A stretch of DNA of 64,000 bases from BCD1 sp965230565 (GCA_965230565.1 CBDDLH010000005.1:124001-188000); one strand, 5' to 3'. Positions 1 to 8,835 are shown, counted from the stretch's first letter. A program made the numbers and translations. The notes: generated by a model from the sequence alone, not told the origin.

Positions 1-135
1 ACCATTGCTATGCCCATACCAGAGTTGCGGCAAGAGCTGGCCATAGTCATTAAGGATCAGATGGAATATAATACTGTTGCGTTTTCCAGCAGAGGGAGGA
101 AAATTCTCAAACGGTTGAATAAGGCAGCAGGGTAG
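1..135 (+). CDS. C-terminal end of an unidentified protein (partial)
   Basis: Frame 1 is open from the window edge to a TAG at 133-135 and gives 44 residues ending in a basic stretch (SSRGRKILKRLNKAAG). The start lies outside the window. The fragment is too short to place in a family. It is followed by about 675 bases without a convincing gene. Confidence 0.5.
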   Translation, partial: TIAMPIPELRQELAIVIKDQMEYNTVAFSSRGRKILKRLNKAAG

Positions 136-810
136 GGGGACAGGTTGCTGGTTACTTGTTACTGGTTTTTGATTGTTCCAGATGTTTCAGGTTGTTTCAA
201 TGGTTATGGTTTTGGAAATATCAAAAATGCTTCCAGTTTGAACAACCTGAACCAAAAATACTTGTGGCTGTCGGGTGAAATATTTTGTAAACAGCCCTGG
301 GGTTTATCATTTCGCTCCCTCGTCTTTCTTCTTTTTCCCGGCAAAAAACCGGACGAAAATAAACAGAATAATAGCAGTAATCATTTTGATCAATTAGTTT
401 GTCCAATGTAATATTGGCTTGTTAAACGATGTTCACGGGATGCCCAAATTGGACATAATGAATTTAAGTTTCTAAACAACAGCCGTTTTTCAAAAATGGT
501 TCTACCTGACCATTGTGAAATTCGACGGAAATATGAATTTCCTCGTCGTTTGGTATTAAATCCGGTACCGTGTCAAAATGTTACTATTATTCCTCAGAAT
601 TTTTTAAACGCTTACTCTTTTTTGGTTTCAAGGCAACACCTTTTGCTCTCCCGCTTATCATGGTAAAGGTGTCGCCTTGAAACTTCTAAGTTGTTTCACG
701 CAGATAACGCAGAATTACACAGATTTTTTATTTTAAAAACGGTCAACCTATTTCAGGGACGGACACTTCTACACTCCTAACTCTGCACCATGCACTTTGC
801 ACTCCTATAT
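136..810. other. Intergenic stretch, no convincing gene
   Basis: ORFs of 88 and 61 codons on opposite strands overlap each other here, lack family motifs and look random. The stretch holds a strong inverted repeat (625-683) and a 'cacgcagataacgcag...cacag' type sequence near 694-733. From memory, similar intergenic sequences recur in Bacteroidota genomes; this was not checked. Confidence 0.5.
625..683. repeat. 19-bp inverted repeat (hairpin)
   Basis: Bases 625-643 pair with 665-683 over 19 positions with a single mismatch, around a 21-nt loop. No U-tract follows on either strand, so this is not a standard intrinsic terminator. It lies downstream of the minus-strand MORN-caspase gene and could end or stabilise that transcript. 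Confidence 0.6.
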
Positions 811-2451
811 CTATTTCTCCCTTACAATCCCCACCGGCATCCTGCTGTCGTAATTCCCGGTCAGGGTTGGCGTTTGTATATTCCCGGTATACCGACGAAC
901 ATTTTTATGGATGAACCGGAACAACTCCTCGATGGTGATGATGCTGTTATTGTCATTGTCAGCCTCTCCTTTAAGTCCTCTAACCAGGAAGTGGCTGAAA
1001 ATACCGGACCGAAGTCCGCCATCCTCCAGGGAATATTCTTCCCCTTTGGAAGACATCAGCAAAGCAGTTCCTCCGCGGGTAGCTTCAAAAGCCTCGTAAT
1101 ACCGACGTAACGCCTCTGACATATTGGTTTTGGCCGCCAGGATACTTCCGGAATGGCAGGCATCCGCCAAAACGATTTTGTGCTTGGCACGACTGGCTTT
1201 GAGCATCTGAGTGATTTCCGTGTGTTCCAGTCTGTTGTTGTAGCCATCATAATCGATGGAAAGGAAAGCTCCTTCAAGGCCATGGCCGGAGAAGTAGAAC
1301 ATGATCACGTCATTTTCGTCGGCTCTAAGAAAAGTCGAACGCATGGAGGTCATGATGTTTTCATGCGTCGCATCTTCGTCAATGAGTAACCTTAACTGCT
1401 CATCGGGCAACGCGCCTCCTTCCGGACTTTTCAAAAAGGCATAGATCTGATATGCGTCATCGTCGGTGTAACGTAGTACCGGCATATGTGTGTATCTGGC
1501 TGCACCGATGATGACTGCCCATATTTTCACATCTCTGTCCTGTTCTATTTCTACTACTGTAGGCTTATTGTTGGCAGCTTCACTGAAAAGTTTTTTGACT
1601 GGTTTTCCGAAGTCCCAGATAGCTCCGACCACTTTTCCGCTTTTGTAATACATCACACCGCGACCATGCGGTGCGTGCTGTTTCCAACCTCCTTCATAAC
1701 GATCGCCATTGGCATAAAAGAGAGTGCCTCTTCCTTCGGGAGATCCTTTGAAGAACTCCCCAATATATTTTGATCCGTCCTTGTATCTGAATTTACCAAC
1801 GCCTGTGTCGCAATATACTTCGTTGCAATTGCGCATGGTCGAAGTGTCGCCTTCGTAGGTCATGGTGCTCCAATCAGCGAGGTATTGGTCATTTTCCCAT
1901 TGTCCGAACACCGTTTCGCCATCCGGGTAATGCATGAGCCCCTGCCCATGTCGTTTATTTTCTTTCCACTCTCCTTCATAGCGTGAGCCATCGGAATAAA
2001 ACATGGTTCCCTGTCCGTCGTACAATCCGGCAAGGAAGTTTCCTTCAAAGCGGTCACCTGTAACAAAGATAAAGATTCCGTAGCCAGCAGGTTTGTTTTC
2101 CGCCCAGGTTCCCTCGTAGCGGTTTCCATTAGCGTAGATCATTACACCTTCACCGGAGAATTTATTTTTTTTGAATTCGCCAAAATATTCGTCTCCGCTT
2201 TTGAAGATCATACGCCCTTTACCTTCCCGGTATTGGTTTACCCAATTACCGAGGTATTTATTACCATCACTGAAATAGAAAATACCTTTTCCGTGTAATT
2301 TGCCGTTTTTGAAATCGCCGATGTATTTGGCGCCGCTGGGAAAGATACAGGTACCGTAGCCATTGTAGCAGTTGCCTTGCACGCATTCAGACTGGGCATT
2401 CAGGTTTAGGGTGAACAACAGAATGAGGCTTAGAAAAATGAACTCTTTCAT
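811..2451 (-). CDS. Secreted MORN-repeat protein with C-terminal caspase-like (peptidase C14) domain
   Basis: The 546-aa product starts with a signal peptide (MKEFIFLSLILLFTLNLNAQ). About ten MORN repeats follow at residues 28-285, of the form Y.G.W..G..HG.G....DG. The C-terminal part (about 310-540) is a caspase/metacaspase fold: VIIGAARY starts the first strand, FYFSGHG carries the catalytic His and LADACHSGS the catalytic Cys. Both dyad residues are present, so it is probably an active cysteine protease, exported or periplasmic. MORN repeats often mediate membrane or protein contacts. The ATG at 2451 gives a perfect signal peptide. Substrate and role are unknown. The neighbours are not co-directional, so it is probably transcribed alone. 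Confidence 0.85.
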   Translation of the reverse strand: MKEFIFLSLILLFTLNLNAQSECVQGNCYNGYGTCIFPSGAKYIGDFKNGKLHGKGIFYFSDGNKYLGNWVNQYREGKGRMIFKSGDEYFGEFKKNKFSGEGVMIYANGNRYEGTWAENKPAGYGIFIFVTGDRFEGNFLAGLYDGQGTMFYSDGSRYEGEWKENKRHGQGLMHYPDGETVFGQWENDQYLADWSTMTYEGDTSTMRNCNEVYCDTGVGKFRYKDGSKYIGEFFKGSPEGRGTLFYANGDRYEGGWKQHAPHGRGVMYYKSGKVVGAIWDFGKPVKKLFSEAANNKPTVVEIEQDRDVKIWAVIIGAARYTHMPVLRYTDDDAYQIYAFLKSPEGGALPDEQLRLLIDEDATHENIMTSMRSTFLRADENDVIMFYFSGHGLEGAFLSIDYDGYNNRLEHTEITQMLKASRAKHKIVLADACHSGSILAAKTNMSEALRRYYEAFEATRGGTALLMSSKGEEYSLEDGGLRSGIFSHFLVRGLKGEADNDNNSIITIEELFRFIHKNVRRYTGNIQTPTLTGNYDSRMPVGIVREK

Positions 2452-2863
2452 GATAAACTTCGGATTTGGATGTACGTGTTGCTATTTAAATGAAGAGTAT
2501 TTATTCACTGTTTTCCATACTCGTCACTGAGGACAAACTCCTCCATTGCAATCAAAAAAATCAAGTGTAAAAGTTTATACCATGAAATGTGTTTAATGAA
2601 GTGGTTAACTATTCGTTTACAACAATAAACTTTAAGGAAAAATCATTATTGCCTATAAAATGATATTTAATGTTTTGTTAGGTAGGTGTTAAAAACTGTG
2701 AATTGTGTAATTTTTCAGGTAGGCGAATTAGTTATAGCAGGAAACGGTATTTTTTTGATGAGGAAAGGAGTGTTCAAAAAAGTATAAAAAACATTAACAC
2801 CGGCAAAATCTAAATTCTCCTTAACTTTATCCTTTTTAGAAACAAAACTCAAAATTTTTTAAA
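2452..2863. other. Divergent intergenic region, promoters expected
   Basis: This AT-rich 412-bp region separates the divergent MORN-caspase and DUF4920 genes. It has no ORF of note. TAACTTTA at 2822-2829, about 35 bases before the DUF4920 ATG, resembles the Bacteroidota -7 element (TAnnTTTG), but no clear -33 TTG partner is visible. Confidence 0.4.
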
Positions 2864-3424
2864 ATGAAGAAAGTACTGTTTTTATTTTTAGCGGCTTTTG
2901 CCATGTGGGCCTGTGGAAACGAAGCGTCTACTCATGAGCACGATGGAGAGGAGCATGAGATGCATGCCGATCATGAAGGGCACGACCATGAAGGGGAAGA
3001 AGCTCCTGAAGGTGACGGCAAACATTTTGGAGAAAAGATCGATGCAGACGGAGCTATTAGTTATGAGGCGCTGTTGGCTAAAATGGAAGGTCAGGAATCT
3101 ATTGAGGGTGTAAAAGTGGAAGGCCTTGTAGATGCAGTTTGCCAAACCAAAGGATGTTGGATGAATATTGCCGGTGGGGAAGAGCAGGAGGAGCTGTTCG
3201 TTCAGTTTGAAGATTATGGCTTTTTTATGCCAAAAGATATCGCCGGACGCAAGGTAGTGATGGAAGGAAAAGCCTACAGAGAGGTAACTACTGTTGATGA
3301 ACTCAGACACTATGCAGAAGATGAAGGGAAATCTGCAGAGGAGATCGCAGCCATCACGGAACCGCTGGAAGAACTCAAGTTTATGGCTACAGGTGTAGTG
3401 CTGCTTGACGAAGCTAAGAAATAA
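2864..3424 (+). CDS. His-rich DUF4920 lipoprotein
   Basis: The 186-aa product has a lipoprotein signal (LAAFAMWACGN, acylated Cys about residue 17). It continues with a linker unusually rich in His, Glu and Asp (residues 22-50, HEHDGEEHEMHADHEGHDHEG), a likely divalent-metal-binding stretch. The rest matches the DUF4920 family as I recall it, with the core motif CQTKGCWMNI near residues 92-101 and a small beta-barrel-like fold ending KFMATGVVLLDE. Function in the family is unknown; the conserved cysteines and His tail suggest a periplasmic or surface metal or redox role (inference). It is followed by a hairpin and the HD-domain gene on the same strand. Confidence 0.75.
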   Translation: MKKVLFLFLAAFAMWACGNEASTHEHDGEEHEMHADHEGHDHEGEEAPEGDGKHFGEKIDADGAISYEALLAKMEGQESIEGVKVEGLVDAVCQTKGCWMNIAGGEEQEELFVQFEDYGFFMPKDIAGRKVVMEGKAYREVTTVDELRHYAEDEGKSAEEIAAITEPLEELKFMATGVVLLDEAKK

Positions 3425-3437
3425 GACTAGTTGTTAC

Positions 3438-3480
3438 CCGGGCAAGGGATTTTCGTCATAATCATAAATCCTTTGCCTGG
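3438..3480 (+). terminator. Strong 15-bp hairpin after the DUF4920 gene
   Basis: Bases 3438-3452 pair with 3466-3480 over 15 positions including two G-U pairs, with a 13-nt loop. The sequence after it (ataacattttg) is only weakly U-rich, so it could be a terminator, a partial read-through site or an mRNA-stabilising stem before the HD gene. Confidence 0.5.
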
Positions 3481-3506
3481 ATAACATTTTGAGAAAACTT
3501 ATATTT

Positions 3507-4091
3507 ATGAATTATCACGCTGCCAAGGCATACATCGTTGATAAGCTCAGCCGTGAGCTGTCGACAAAACTTACCTACCACGGTATCCACCATACCTATG
3601 ATGTGTTGGAGGTGACCCAGCAACTGTGTGACCTGGAGCGTATTCCTGTATATGAAAGCATGTTGTTGAAAACAGCTGTGTTATTTCATGATTCCGGATT
3701 CATCTGGACCACTACCGGTCATGAATCCCGGGGCTGTGATCTGGCCAGAGAGGTGTTGCCGCGATACGACTATTCGGAAGAAGAGATTGAGCGAATTTGT
3801 GGTATGATCATGGCGACCAAAATTCCTCAAAGTCCAAAAAACAAGCTGGAAGAGATTATCTGTGATGCAGATCTCGATTACCTGGGCAGGGAGGATTTCT
3901 ATGCTATTGGAGAAACCTTGTTTGAAGAATTAAAAGCTTTTGGAGTCCTCGAAACAGAAGAGGAATGGAATAAGGTCCAGGTCAATTTCATCAGCAATCA
4001 TTCCTATTTTACGGCTACGAATAAAAAGCGTCGCGCTCCAAAGGAGCAATATTTTCTGCAGGAGCTTAGATCTATTGTGGCGGCATATTGA
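3507..4091 (+). CDS. HD-domain metal-dependent phosphohydrolase-like protein
   Basis: A 194-aa cytosolic protein. HD-superfamily metal-binding residues are visible in order: HHTYDV (about 26-31), LFHDSGF (about 61-67, the HD pair), GHES (about 72) and CDADLDYLGRE (about 121-131). This pattern fits small stand-alone HD hydrolases acting on nucleotides or phosphate esters; the substrate cannot be told. The frame is also open from a TTG at 3489, but the ATG at 3507 is preferred because it gives a normal N-terminus (MNYHAAKAYIVDKL). It lies 82 bases after the DUF4920 gene and may share its transcript if the hairpin between them is read through. Confidence 0.8.
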   Translation: MNYHAAKAYIVDKLSRELSTKLTYHGIHHTYDVLEVTQQLCDLERIPVYESMLLKTAVLFHDSGFIWTTTGHESRGCDLAREVLPRYDYSEEEIERICGMIMATKIPQSPKNKLEEIICDADLDYLGREDFYAIGETLFEELKAFGVLETEEEWNKVQVNFISNHSYFTATNKKRRAPKEQYFLQELRSIVAAY

Positions 4092-4105
4092 TGTTGGATG
4101 TTTCC

Positions 4106-4176
4106 ACAACACATAGCCACATAGAAAACATAGTTTTTTCTGTTCTGACTTTGTGTTCTTTATGTCTATGTGTTTC
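4106..4176. repeat. Imperfect inverted repeat, 'aacacatag' family
   Basis: An AACACATAG-containing arm at 4106-4132 is matched in inverted orientation by 4149-4176 (...TCTATGTGTTTC) with several mismatches. A related sequence (aaacacataggcacatag) occurs at 46314-46333. It looks like a degenerate interspersed intergenic repeat. Confidence 0.4.
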
Positions 4177-4190
4177 ATTTTTATTCAGAT

Positions 4191-4223
4191 AAAAAAAGGC
4201 AGCTGATTGAATCAACTGCCTTT
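4191..4223 (-). terminator. Intrinsic terminator of the DUF2807 gene
   Basis: On the minus strand AAAGGCAG (4223-4216) pairs with CTGCCTTT (4202-4195) and is followed by an uninterrupted T run. It sits 39 bases past the DUF2807 stop codon. The stem is nearly symmetrical, so it may also stop + strand transcription from the HD gene. Confidence 0.75.
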
Positions 4224-4261
4224 GGGTTTTCATAGCTTTAAACAAAATTTGAATTCACATC

Positions 4262-5002
4262 TTAATTGGCATCGATCAGGTCTCCGGAACCGGTAATGCT
4301 ATAATCGATATCAGGATCACCTTTGTAATAAACATCTCCGCTGCCGGAAATATTCACATAAAGGTTGTCAATGGCATGAACACGTGCATCACCTGATCCG
4401 CTTATTCTCACTTCTACATCATCACAAATAAAATTGAAGCCGTTATAGTCTCCTGAACCGCTGATTTTGAAATCGAGGATCTGAGAACTTCCCTCCAGCC
4501 ACATTTCTCCGGAACCAGGGATGTTGGCTTCAACATTTTCGGCATCCAGTAATAGATCCATGTCTCCGGAACCGGAAATGCGTAATTCAAGATCACTTAC
4601 GATAAATTCATTTTCACCGATGATGTCTCCGGAACCAGGAATGGAAAGACTTTCAATATCCGGCATGGTAATGTAAACCTTCATGTTGCCAATATCTCTT
4701 ACACATCTGTCTGTTTCAATTTCCCATACATCGTTGTGCACATCGAGTTCCAGCTCGTCAATAATGTCTTCTTTTCCTTCTACCTCAACTTTGAATTCAC
4801 TGCCCTGTGTAATGTAAACATCAAGGGACATACTCAATTTCACTCCTTTGAATTCTTCAATGTCCAGTGTTCTGGTTTCCCAGGGACCGTCTCCGTTCAC
4901 ACAGTTAAAAATTCCTCCGTCATCATCGATGTCAATAAAGCAACCACTCAGGGTAAATACGCCAAAAATCATGGCGAGGATCATAGCTTTAAGATAGTTC
5001 AT
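4262..5002 (-). CDS. DUF2807 (head-GIN type) lipoprotein
   Basis: The 246-aa product starts with a lipoprotein signal (MNYLKAMILAMIFGVFTLSGCF). The body is a DUF2807 'putative auto-transporter adhesin, head GIN' domain: an N-terminal strand set (TRTLDIEEFKGVKLSMSLDVYITQG) followed by a right-handed parallel beta-helix in which the turn motif SGSGD recurs about seven times from residue 130 to the C-terminus. Such proteins are exported and common in Bacteroidota; the molecular role is unknown. A TTG 24 bases upstream keeps the frame open, but the ATG at 5002 gives the clean signal peptide. Forty-three bases separate it from the barrel gene upstream on the same strand, so the two may be co-transcribed. 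Confidence 0.8.
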   Translation of the reverse strand: MNYLKAMILAMIFGVFTLSGCFIDIDDDGGIFNCVNGDGPWETRTLDIEEFKGVKLSMSLDVYITQGSEFKVEVEGKEDIIDELELDVHNDVWEIETDRCVRDIGNMKVYITMPDIESLSIPGSGDIIGENEFIVSDLELRISGSGDMDLLLDAENVEANIPGSGEMWLEGSSQILDFKISGSGDYNGFNFICDDVEVRISGSGDARVHAIDNLYVNISGSGDVYYKGDPDIDYSITGSGDLIDAN

Positions 5003-5045
5003 TTCTTTATTTTTTATGGTTGACAAAATATAGGTTGATTAAATT

Positions 5046-5636
5046 TTACCAGTTGCCTCGTTTCCAGCCAAACCATCCAAAACGGAAGGTCAGGGCTCCC
5101 ATAGCACCGGTAAAGTCTTCGTTGGTATATCCAAGAGATTCGTTGACACCGTCTACCCAGCGGTAGCCAGCGGTAGCAGCTACCCGGAACCAGTGGGTTA
5201 CGTTGATTTCCAGTCCAATTTCGGGAGTGAGGACAAAAATCTTATCGATATCCCTATAGTAGTTCACGTTGTCGAATTCTACATTAACGGCGCCCCATCC
5301 GATCTTGGCGCTTCCGTAAAAGTGGAGGAGTTTGTAAGATGGTAATGAACCACCGATCCAGATACCTCCATGACCGATATCAAGTACTTCGATTTCATCA
5401 TCGATCAGTTTTTCAAAATCTACACTTCCGACTCCGTAACCTCCGATGAACATATTATTGAAAACCAATCCACCGCCACCACCGACTGAAGTTCCGAGAT
5501 CGTTATTAAAACCGCTTTCAATGATCGGGCCACCAAAAGCCCCGCGTACTTTGACATGGTTGAAAAGTGTTTCGTGTTGACCAAAGCCCCAAAGAGCTAC
5601 AGCGTTTAACATTAATACTAATAATAACTTTTTCAT
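5046..5636 (-). CDS. Small outer-membrane beta-barrel protein, unknown function
   Basis: The 196-aa product has a signal peptide (MKKLLLVLMLNAVALWGFGQ). Alternating hydrophobic/polar strands and Gly-rich turns (VRGAFGGPIIESGFNN, GGGGGLVFNNMFIGGYGVGS, GAMGALTFRFGWFGWKRGNW) end in an aromatic C-terminus typical of 8-strand outer-membrane barrels (OmpA/OmpX-like size). No specific family is recognised. The ATG at 5636 is preferred over an upstream in-frame codon because it begins the signal peptide. Confidence 0.65.
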   Translation of the reverse strand: MKKLLLVLMLNAVALWGFGQHETLFNHVKVRGAFGGPIIESGFNNDLGTSVGGGGGLVFNNMFIGGYGVGSVDFEKLIDDEIEVLDIGHGGIWIGGSLPSYKLLHFYGSAKIGWGAVNVEFDNVNYYRDIDKIFVLTPEIGLEINVTHWFRVAATAGYRWVDGVNESLGYTNEDFTGAMGALTFRFGWFGWKRGNW

Positions 5637-5810
5637 GTTGAGTGATTTTTTAATTGCATTAAATTCCAGGCTCATCCCGTTACAGAATGAGGGTATTTTA
5701 TCTATAAAATTTGTGATTAATTACTTCCTTTGATGTGGCGGTTTCAATTGTTTAGAACCCACTTTTATTTTATTTCTTACATTACATTATTACTGTTTTT
5801 TCTTCCTTTT

Positions 5811-7388
5811 TCAAAACCTGAACCCAGCCTGAAAACCTACCCACATTTTTACATTCGTATCTCCGTCATTTCCGTCAAAAAAGTTGTAAGGAGCAAAGTT
5901 GGCTGTACGTTCAGCCGGATCGCCAGCCGGATTTATTTTGGAAACATAAACGTTCGCTACCGGTCCTGCAAAAATACTCAGCTTCCTTCCCACTCGTATA
6001 TCATAGGTCAATCTCAGTTGATTGAGCAGATTCAATTCGTTCGTCCAGGGTTCCAGTTCGTTCAGGTGAATGGCCACAACTTCGATGTTCAATAAACTAC
6101 GTGAACTCAATGTTGCAGTTGTTCCAAGACCGTATCCCAATCCCCAGCTCATAAAGGTTCCCTGTTGGTCGCCTGTGGTGTAATTATCCCATCTCGCACC
6201 GAAATGAAAGATGTTGTAAAACTGGCGGGTTCCTAATTTTAAAGCCAGATTGGCATGTAAAACCTCACTGCCTGATAATTCCACACGGTTATAACCTCGT
6301 CGGATAAAATTCAGTAAACCATAAGAACCAAGTACTGCCGTATCCGCCACATTGATCAATCCAAACTGGAAGCCTTTTACGGTTTTCCCTTTATTGAATA
6401 AACTACTCGTTTGTGACCAATCCACATCGCCGGCAATATTTACCAGCCCTGCGATTTGGGATTTTGTTTGTCCACCGGCATAGTTCACCAATCCTGCTAC
6501 CTGAAGCGCTTCTGCCTTTTGGTTAGCAATATTGACTCCGCCGGTAACCTGCATCCCAAAAAGATCATCGCCTGCTTTATTGTATAAACCTGCGGTCTGT
6601 AATCCTGTCACTTTGCCGTTCGCCTTGTTGAACAGCCCGGCGGCCTGAACACCCTTGACTCCTTCATTTACATTGTTTCCGAGTCCGGCTATTTGAACGC
6701 CTCTAACACTATGATGTATATTGTTGAATCCTCCCCCTATGTTTAACCCGTCAATTTTTTTATGATTTCCGCCAAGTACGTCGATGAGTACCTTGGCTTC
6801 CTGATAATCCTCCATCTTATCCCAATCTCTTTTCATGGAATACAAAGAGACCTGAACGATGGGAGCTTCTTCCTGATAAGGTTCATGTTTTATTTCAGGA
6901 ATGCTGAATCTTGAGGGATCAAATTCCACAACTCTGTCGCCTCCGGCAGCTTGTTCAATAACCTGGGTATTTCTATTTGGAAGTTTTTGAGGTTTCTTAT
7001 ATTCTTTGAGTCGCTGTTTTCTTCGCAACTCATCCGGCAATGGCAGTTTTTCCAGTTGACTCAACTGTCTGCCTTTGGTTTCATCCACCCGGAGTACAAT
7101 ATTCCCGCCAATGCTTTTATAAACCACAGGGGTTTGTGCAAAAACCATATTGAGTACCTGATACAATGGATAGTCCGTTACCTCCAGAGAAACCGGTTGA
7201 TCCAGGGGAATAAAATCCTTGCTGTAGGTGAAATGAACATCATATCGAACACTGATGTCCGTCAGCACCTCACCCAGCGGGAGTTGATGACAGGAGATGG
7301 ACACCAATTGTTCCATATCCTGACTCTTGGCACTAATAGATCCCAGAAAGATCAGCATTAATATGTAAAACAGCCTGGAGCGCTTCAT
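5811..7388 (-). CDS. STN-domain protein with surface-repeat barrel region
   Basis: A 525-aa exported protein (signal peptide MKRSRLFYILMLIFLGSISAKSQ). Residues 25-105 form a secretin/TonB short N-terminal (STN) domain (ISCHQLPLGEVLTDISVRY, SLEVTDYPLYQVLNMVF), the module that in FecA-type receptors talks to FecR. A linker follows, then at about 205-345 a run of 20-residue repeats of the form G(V/L)Q.AGL.N.A, resembling LA_2272-type surface repeats. A barrel-like C-terminus ends MWVGFQAGFRF. There is no TonB plug or 22-strand barrel, so this is not a SusC/FecA receptor. It lies directly downstream of fecR on the same strand, which suggests an STN-FecR signalling pair. Confidence 0.75.
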   Translation of the reverse strand: MKRSRLFYILMLIFLGSISAKSQDMEQLVSISCHQLPLGEVLTDISVRYDVHFTYSKDFIPLDQPVSLEVTDYPLYQVLNMVFAQTPVVYKSIGGNIVLRVDETKGRQLSQLEKLPLPDELRRKQRLKEYKKPQKLPNRNTQVIEQAAGGDRVVEFDPSRFSIPEIKHEPYQEEAPIVQVSLYSMKRDWDKMEDYQEAKVLIDVLGGNHKKIDGLNIGGGFNNIHHSVRGVQIAGLGNNVNEGVKGVQAAGLFNKANGKVTGLQTAGLYNKAGDDLFGMQVTGGVNIANQKAEALQVAGLVNYAGGQTKSQIAGLVNIAGDVDWSQTSSLFNKGKTVKGFQFGLINVADTAVLGSYGLLNFIRRGYNRVELSGSEVLHANLALKLGTRQFYNIFHFGARWDNYTTGDQQGTFMSWGLGYGLGTTATLSSRSLLNIEVVAIHLNELEPWTNELNLLNQLRLTYDIRVGRKLSIFAGPVANVYVSKINPAGDPAERTANFAPYNFFDGNDGDTNVKMWVGFQAGFRF

Positions 7389-7436
7389 TTTATTTACGGG
7401 TTAGGAATTAAGTAATTCGCGATGTTCGGTTAATTT

Positions 7437-7532
7437 GGTTTGACGTCGTTTGAATTGGTTTGAATTGGTTTGAAGTTGTTGAGTTATTTGTCAAACCATG
7501 TCAAACTATATTAAACCAATTCAAACCATATC
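7437..7532. repeat. Inverted arrays of a 10-bp unit between fecR and the STN gene
   Basis: Four head-to-tail 10-bp units of the type GGTTTGAATT lie at 7437-7476, and four units of the reverse complement type (TCAAACCAAT-like, 10-bp spacing) at 7491-7532, with a short AT-rich centre. Arms can pair to a long imperfect hairpin. The distal arm overlaps the last codon of fecR. The 10-bp spacing equals one helical turn. Confidence 0.65.
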
Positions 7533-8550
7533 AATCATCTCCGCAGCCTTTGCCGCCTGTAACGATGTAAGTATTTCCTTCTTTTTTAAATTCCAGTCCC
7601 ATGGCGAAATTCATGGATGCCAGGAGTGAATCCAGTTCCGGATTCTGGTAGGTCCCAAAGAATTCACATTTCCAGATGCGGTCATTGGTGATTTCAAAGG
7701 TCACACCATAATATCTCTCCATAGCCTTGAAGACTTCCTTCATGGGAGTATCGTTAAAACCTAGTTGTTTTGTTTTCCAGGAAAGGGAGTTTTCGTTTTC
7801 AACCACTGCTTTGGCTACCTGTTGTTCAGCTTTGGCAAAAACACCTTCTTCATTGACTTTTAAAACTACTTTTTGGGTAGGGTCTTCTTTAGCGAGCAGT
7901 TCAACACTTCCACTGGTTACCGTTACTATGATTTCTTCATCCTCAGGATAAGCTCTGACATTAAAGGATGTACCGAGTACCCTGGTGAAGGTTTCTCCAC
8001 TGCTAATGGTAAAAGGTTTGGATTCGTCCCTTACAACATCAAAGTAGGCTTCTCCTGTCAGTTCAACATTTCTTTGGCGGAATGCTTTTTTATAGGTGAT
8101 CTGGCTGTTTTGGTTAAGCCAAACCTGTGTTCCGTCAGGTAACTCAAACTGATTATTTTCATTCAGAACGGTTTGATAGGTAACCACCTGATTGTTGGTG
8201 GTAGTCCACCAATAAGTTGCAACGATGAGAAAAAGAACCGCAGCAGCGATGCGCAACAAAAGACGGCGACCTGAATTAAGTTTTTTTTCTGTCGCTCCCT
8301 TATGTTCAATTTTCAGGGAAGGTTGCTGGTCGAGTCTGCTTTCGACATTGAGCCAGGCTTTTTCGGCATCAGGCTCAAAATCAATCTCATAATCGTCCAC
8401 TGCACCCCACAATTGCAACATATCATCAAAATACCTGCGGTTGTCCTCATGACTGTCTACCCAGTCGAGCAACTTCGTTTTTTCCGGCGTACTGATATTG
8501 CCGGAAAAGTACTTGGCCATAAGTTCTTCCGCCTGTAGTTTTTGATTCAT
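7531..8550 (-). CDS. FecR-family anti-sigma factor
   Basis: 339 aa. The N-terminal cytoplasmic part (1-90, QAEELMAKYFSGNISTPEKTKLLDWV) fits the anti-sigma segment. One membrane helix is at about 94-114 (LLLRIAAAVLFLIVATYWW). The periplasmic FecR domain follows (FELPDGTQVWLNQNSQITY, LTGEAYFDV, GTSFNVRAYPEDEEIIVTVTSGSVEL, about 130-230) and then a DUF4974-type C-terminal domain (LGFNDTPMKEVFKAMERYYGVTFEI). In the known system FecR holds an ECF sigma factor until an STN domain signals. No ECF sigma gene is adjacent, so its partner is elsewhere. The STN gene follows after 142 bases containing a periodic inverted repeat. Confidence 0.9.
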   Translation of the reverse strand: MNQKLQAEELMAKYFSGNISTPEKTKLLDWVDSHEDNRRYFDDMLQLWGAVDDYEIDFEPDAEKAWLNVESRLDQQPSLKIEHKGATEKKLNSGRRLLLRIAAAVLFLIVATYWWTTTNNQVVTYQTVLNENNQFELPDGTQVWLNQNSQITYKKAFRQRNVELTGEAYFDVVRDESKPFTISSGETFTRVLGTSFNVRAYPEDEEIIVTVTSGSVELLAKEDPTQKVVLKVNEEGVFAKAEQQVAKAVVENENSLSWKTKQLGFNDTPMKEVFKAMERYYGVTFEITNDRIWKCEFFGTYQNPELDSLLASMNFAMGLEFKKEGNTYIVTGGKGCGDD

Positions 8551-8835
8551 ATAAGATTACTTTCGATTACATGATGCAACAAAAATAGGATTCCCCCTAT
8601 GCGAAGGTACTTTTTTTTATATTTTTGTCAATACCTGGAAGAATAAATTGAACTGCCCGTTTATTGACAATAATTCAATGTTACTTAAAATGATTAATTT
8701 GTTTTATTTTTAGTTAAAGTTTTTTACGTATAAATCTGTTAATCAGCAACTTGTAATCTTTTTGTCTTAAATTGTCACCTTTTTTAAGGTATTTAAAATT
8801 GCAATCCTGTCTTTTTTTATTTAACTTGAGTGCCA

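Noticed and set aside
145..411. 88-codon + strand ORF with an antisense partner
   Set aside because: Low-complexity, aromatic- and Asn-rich translation without motifs, in an intergenic region with repeats.
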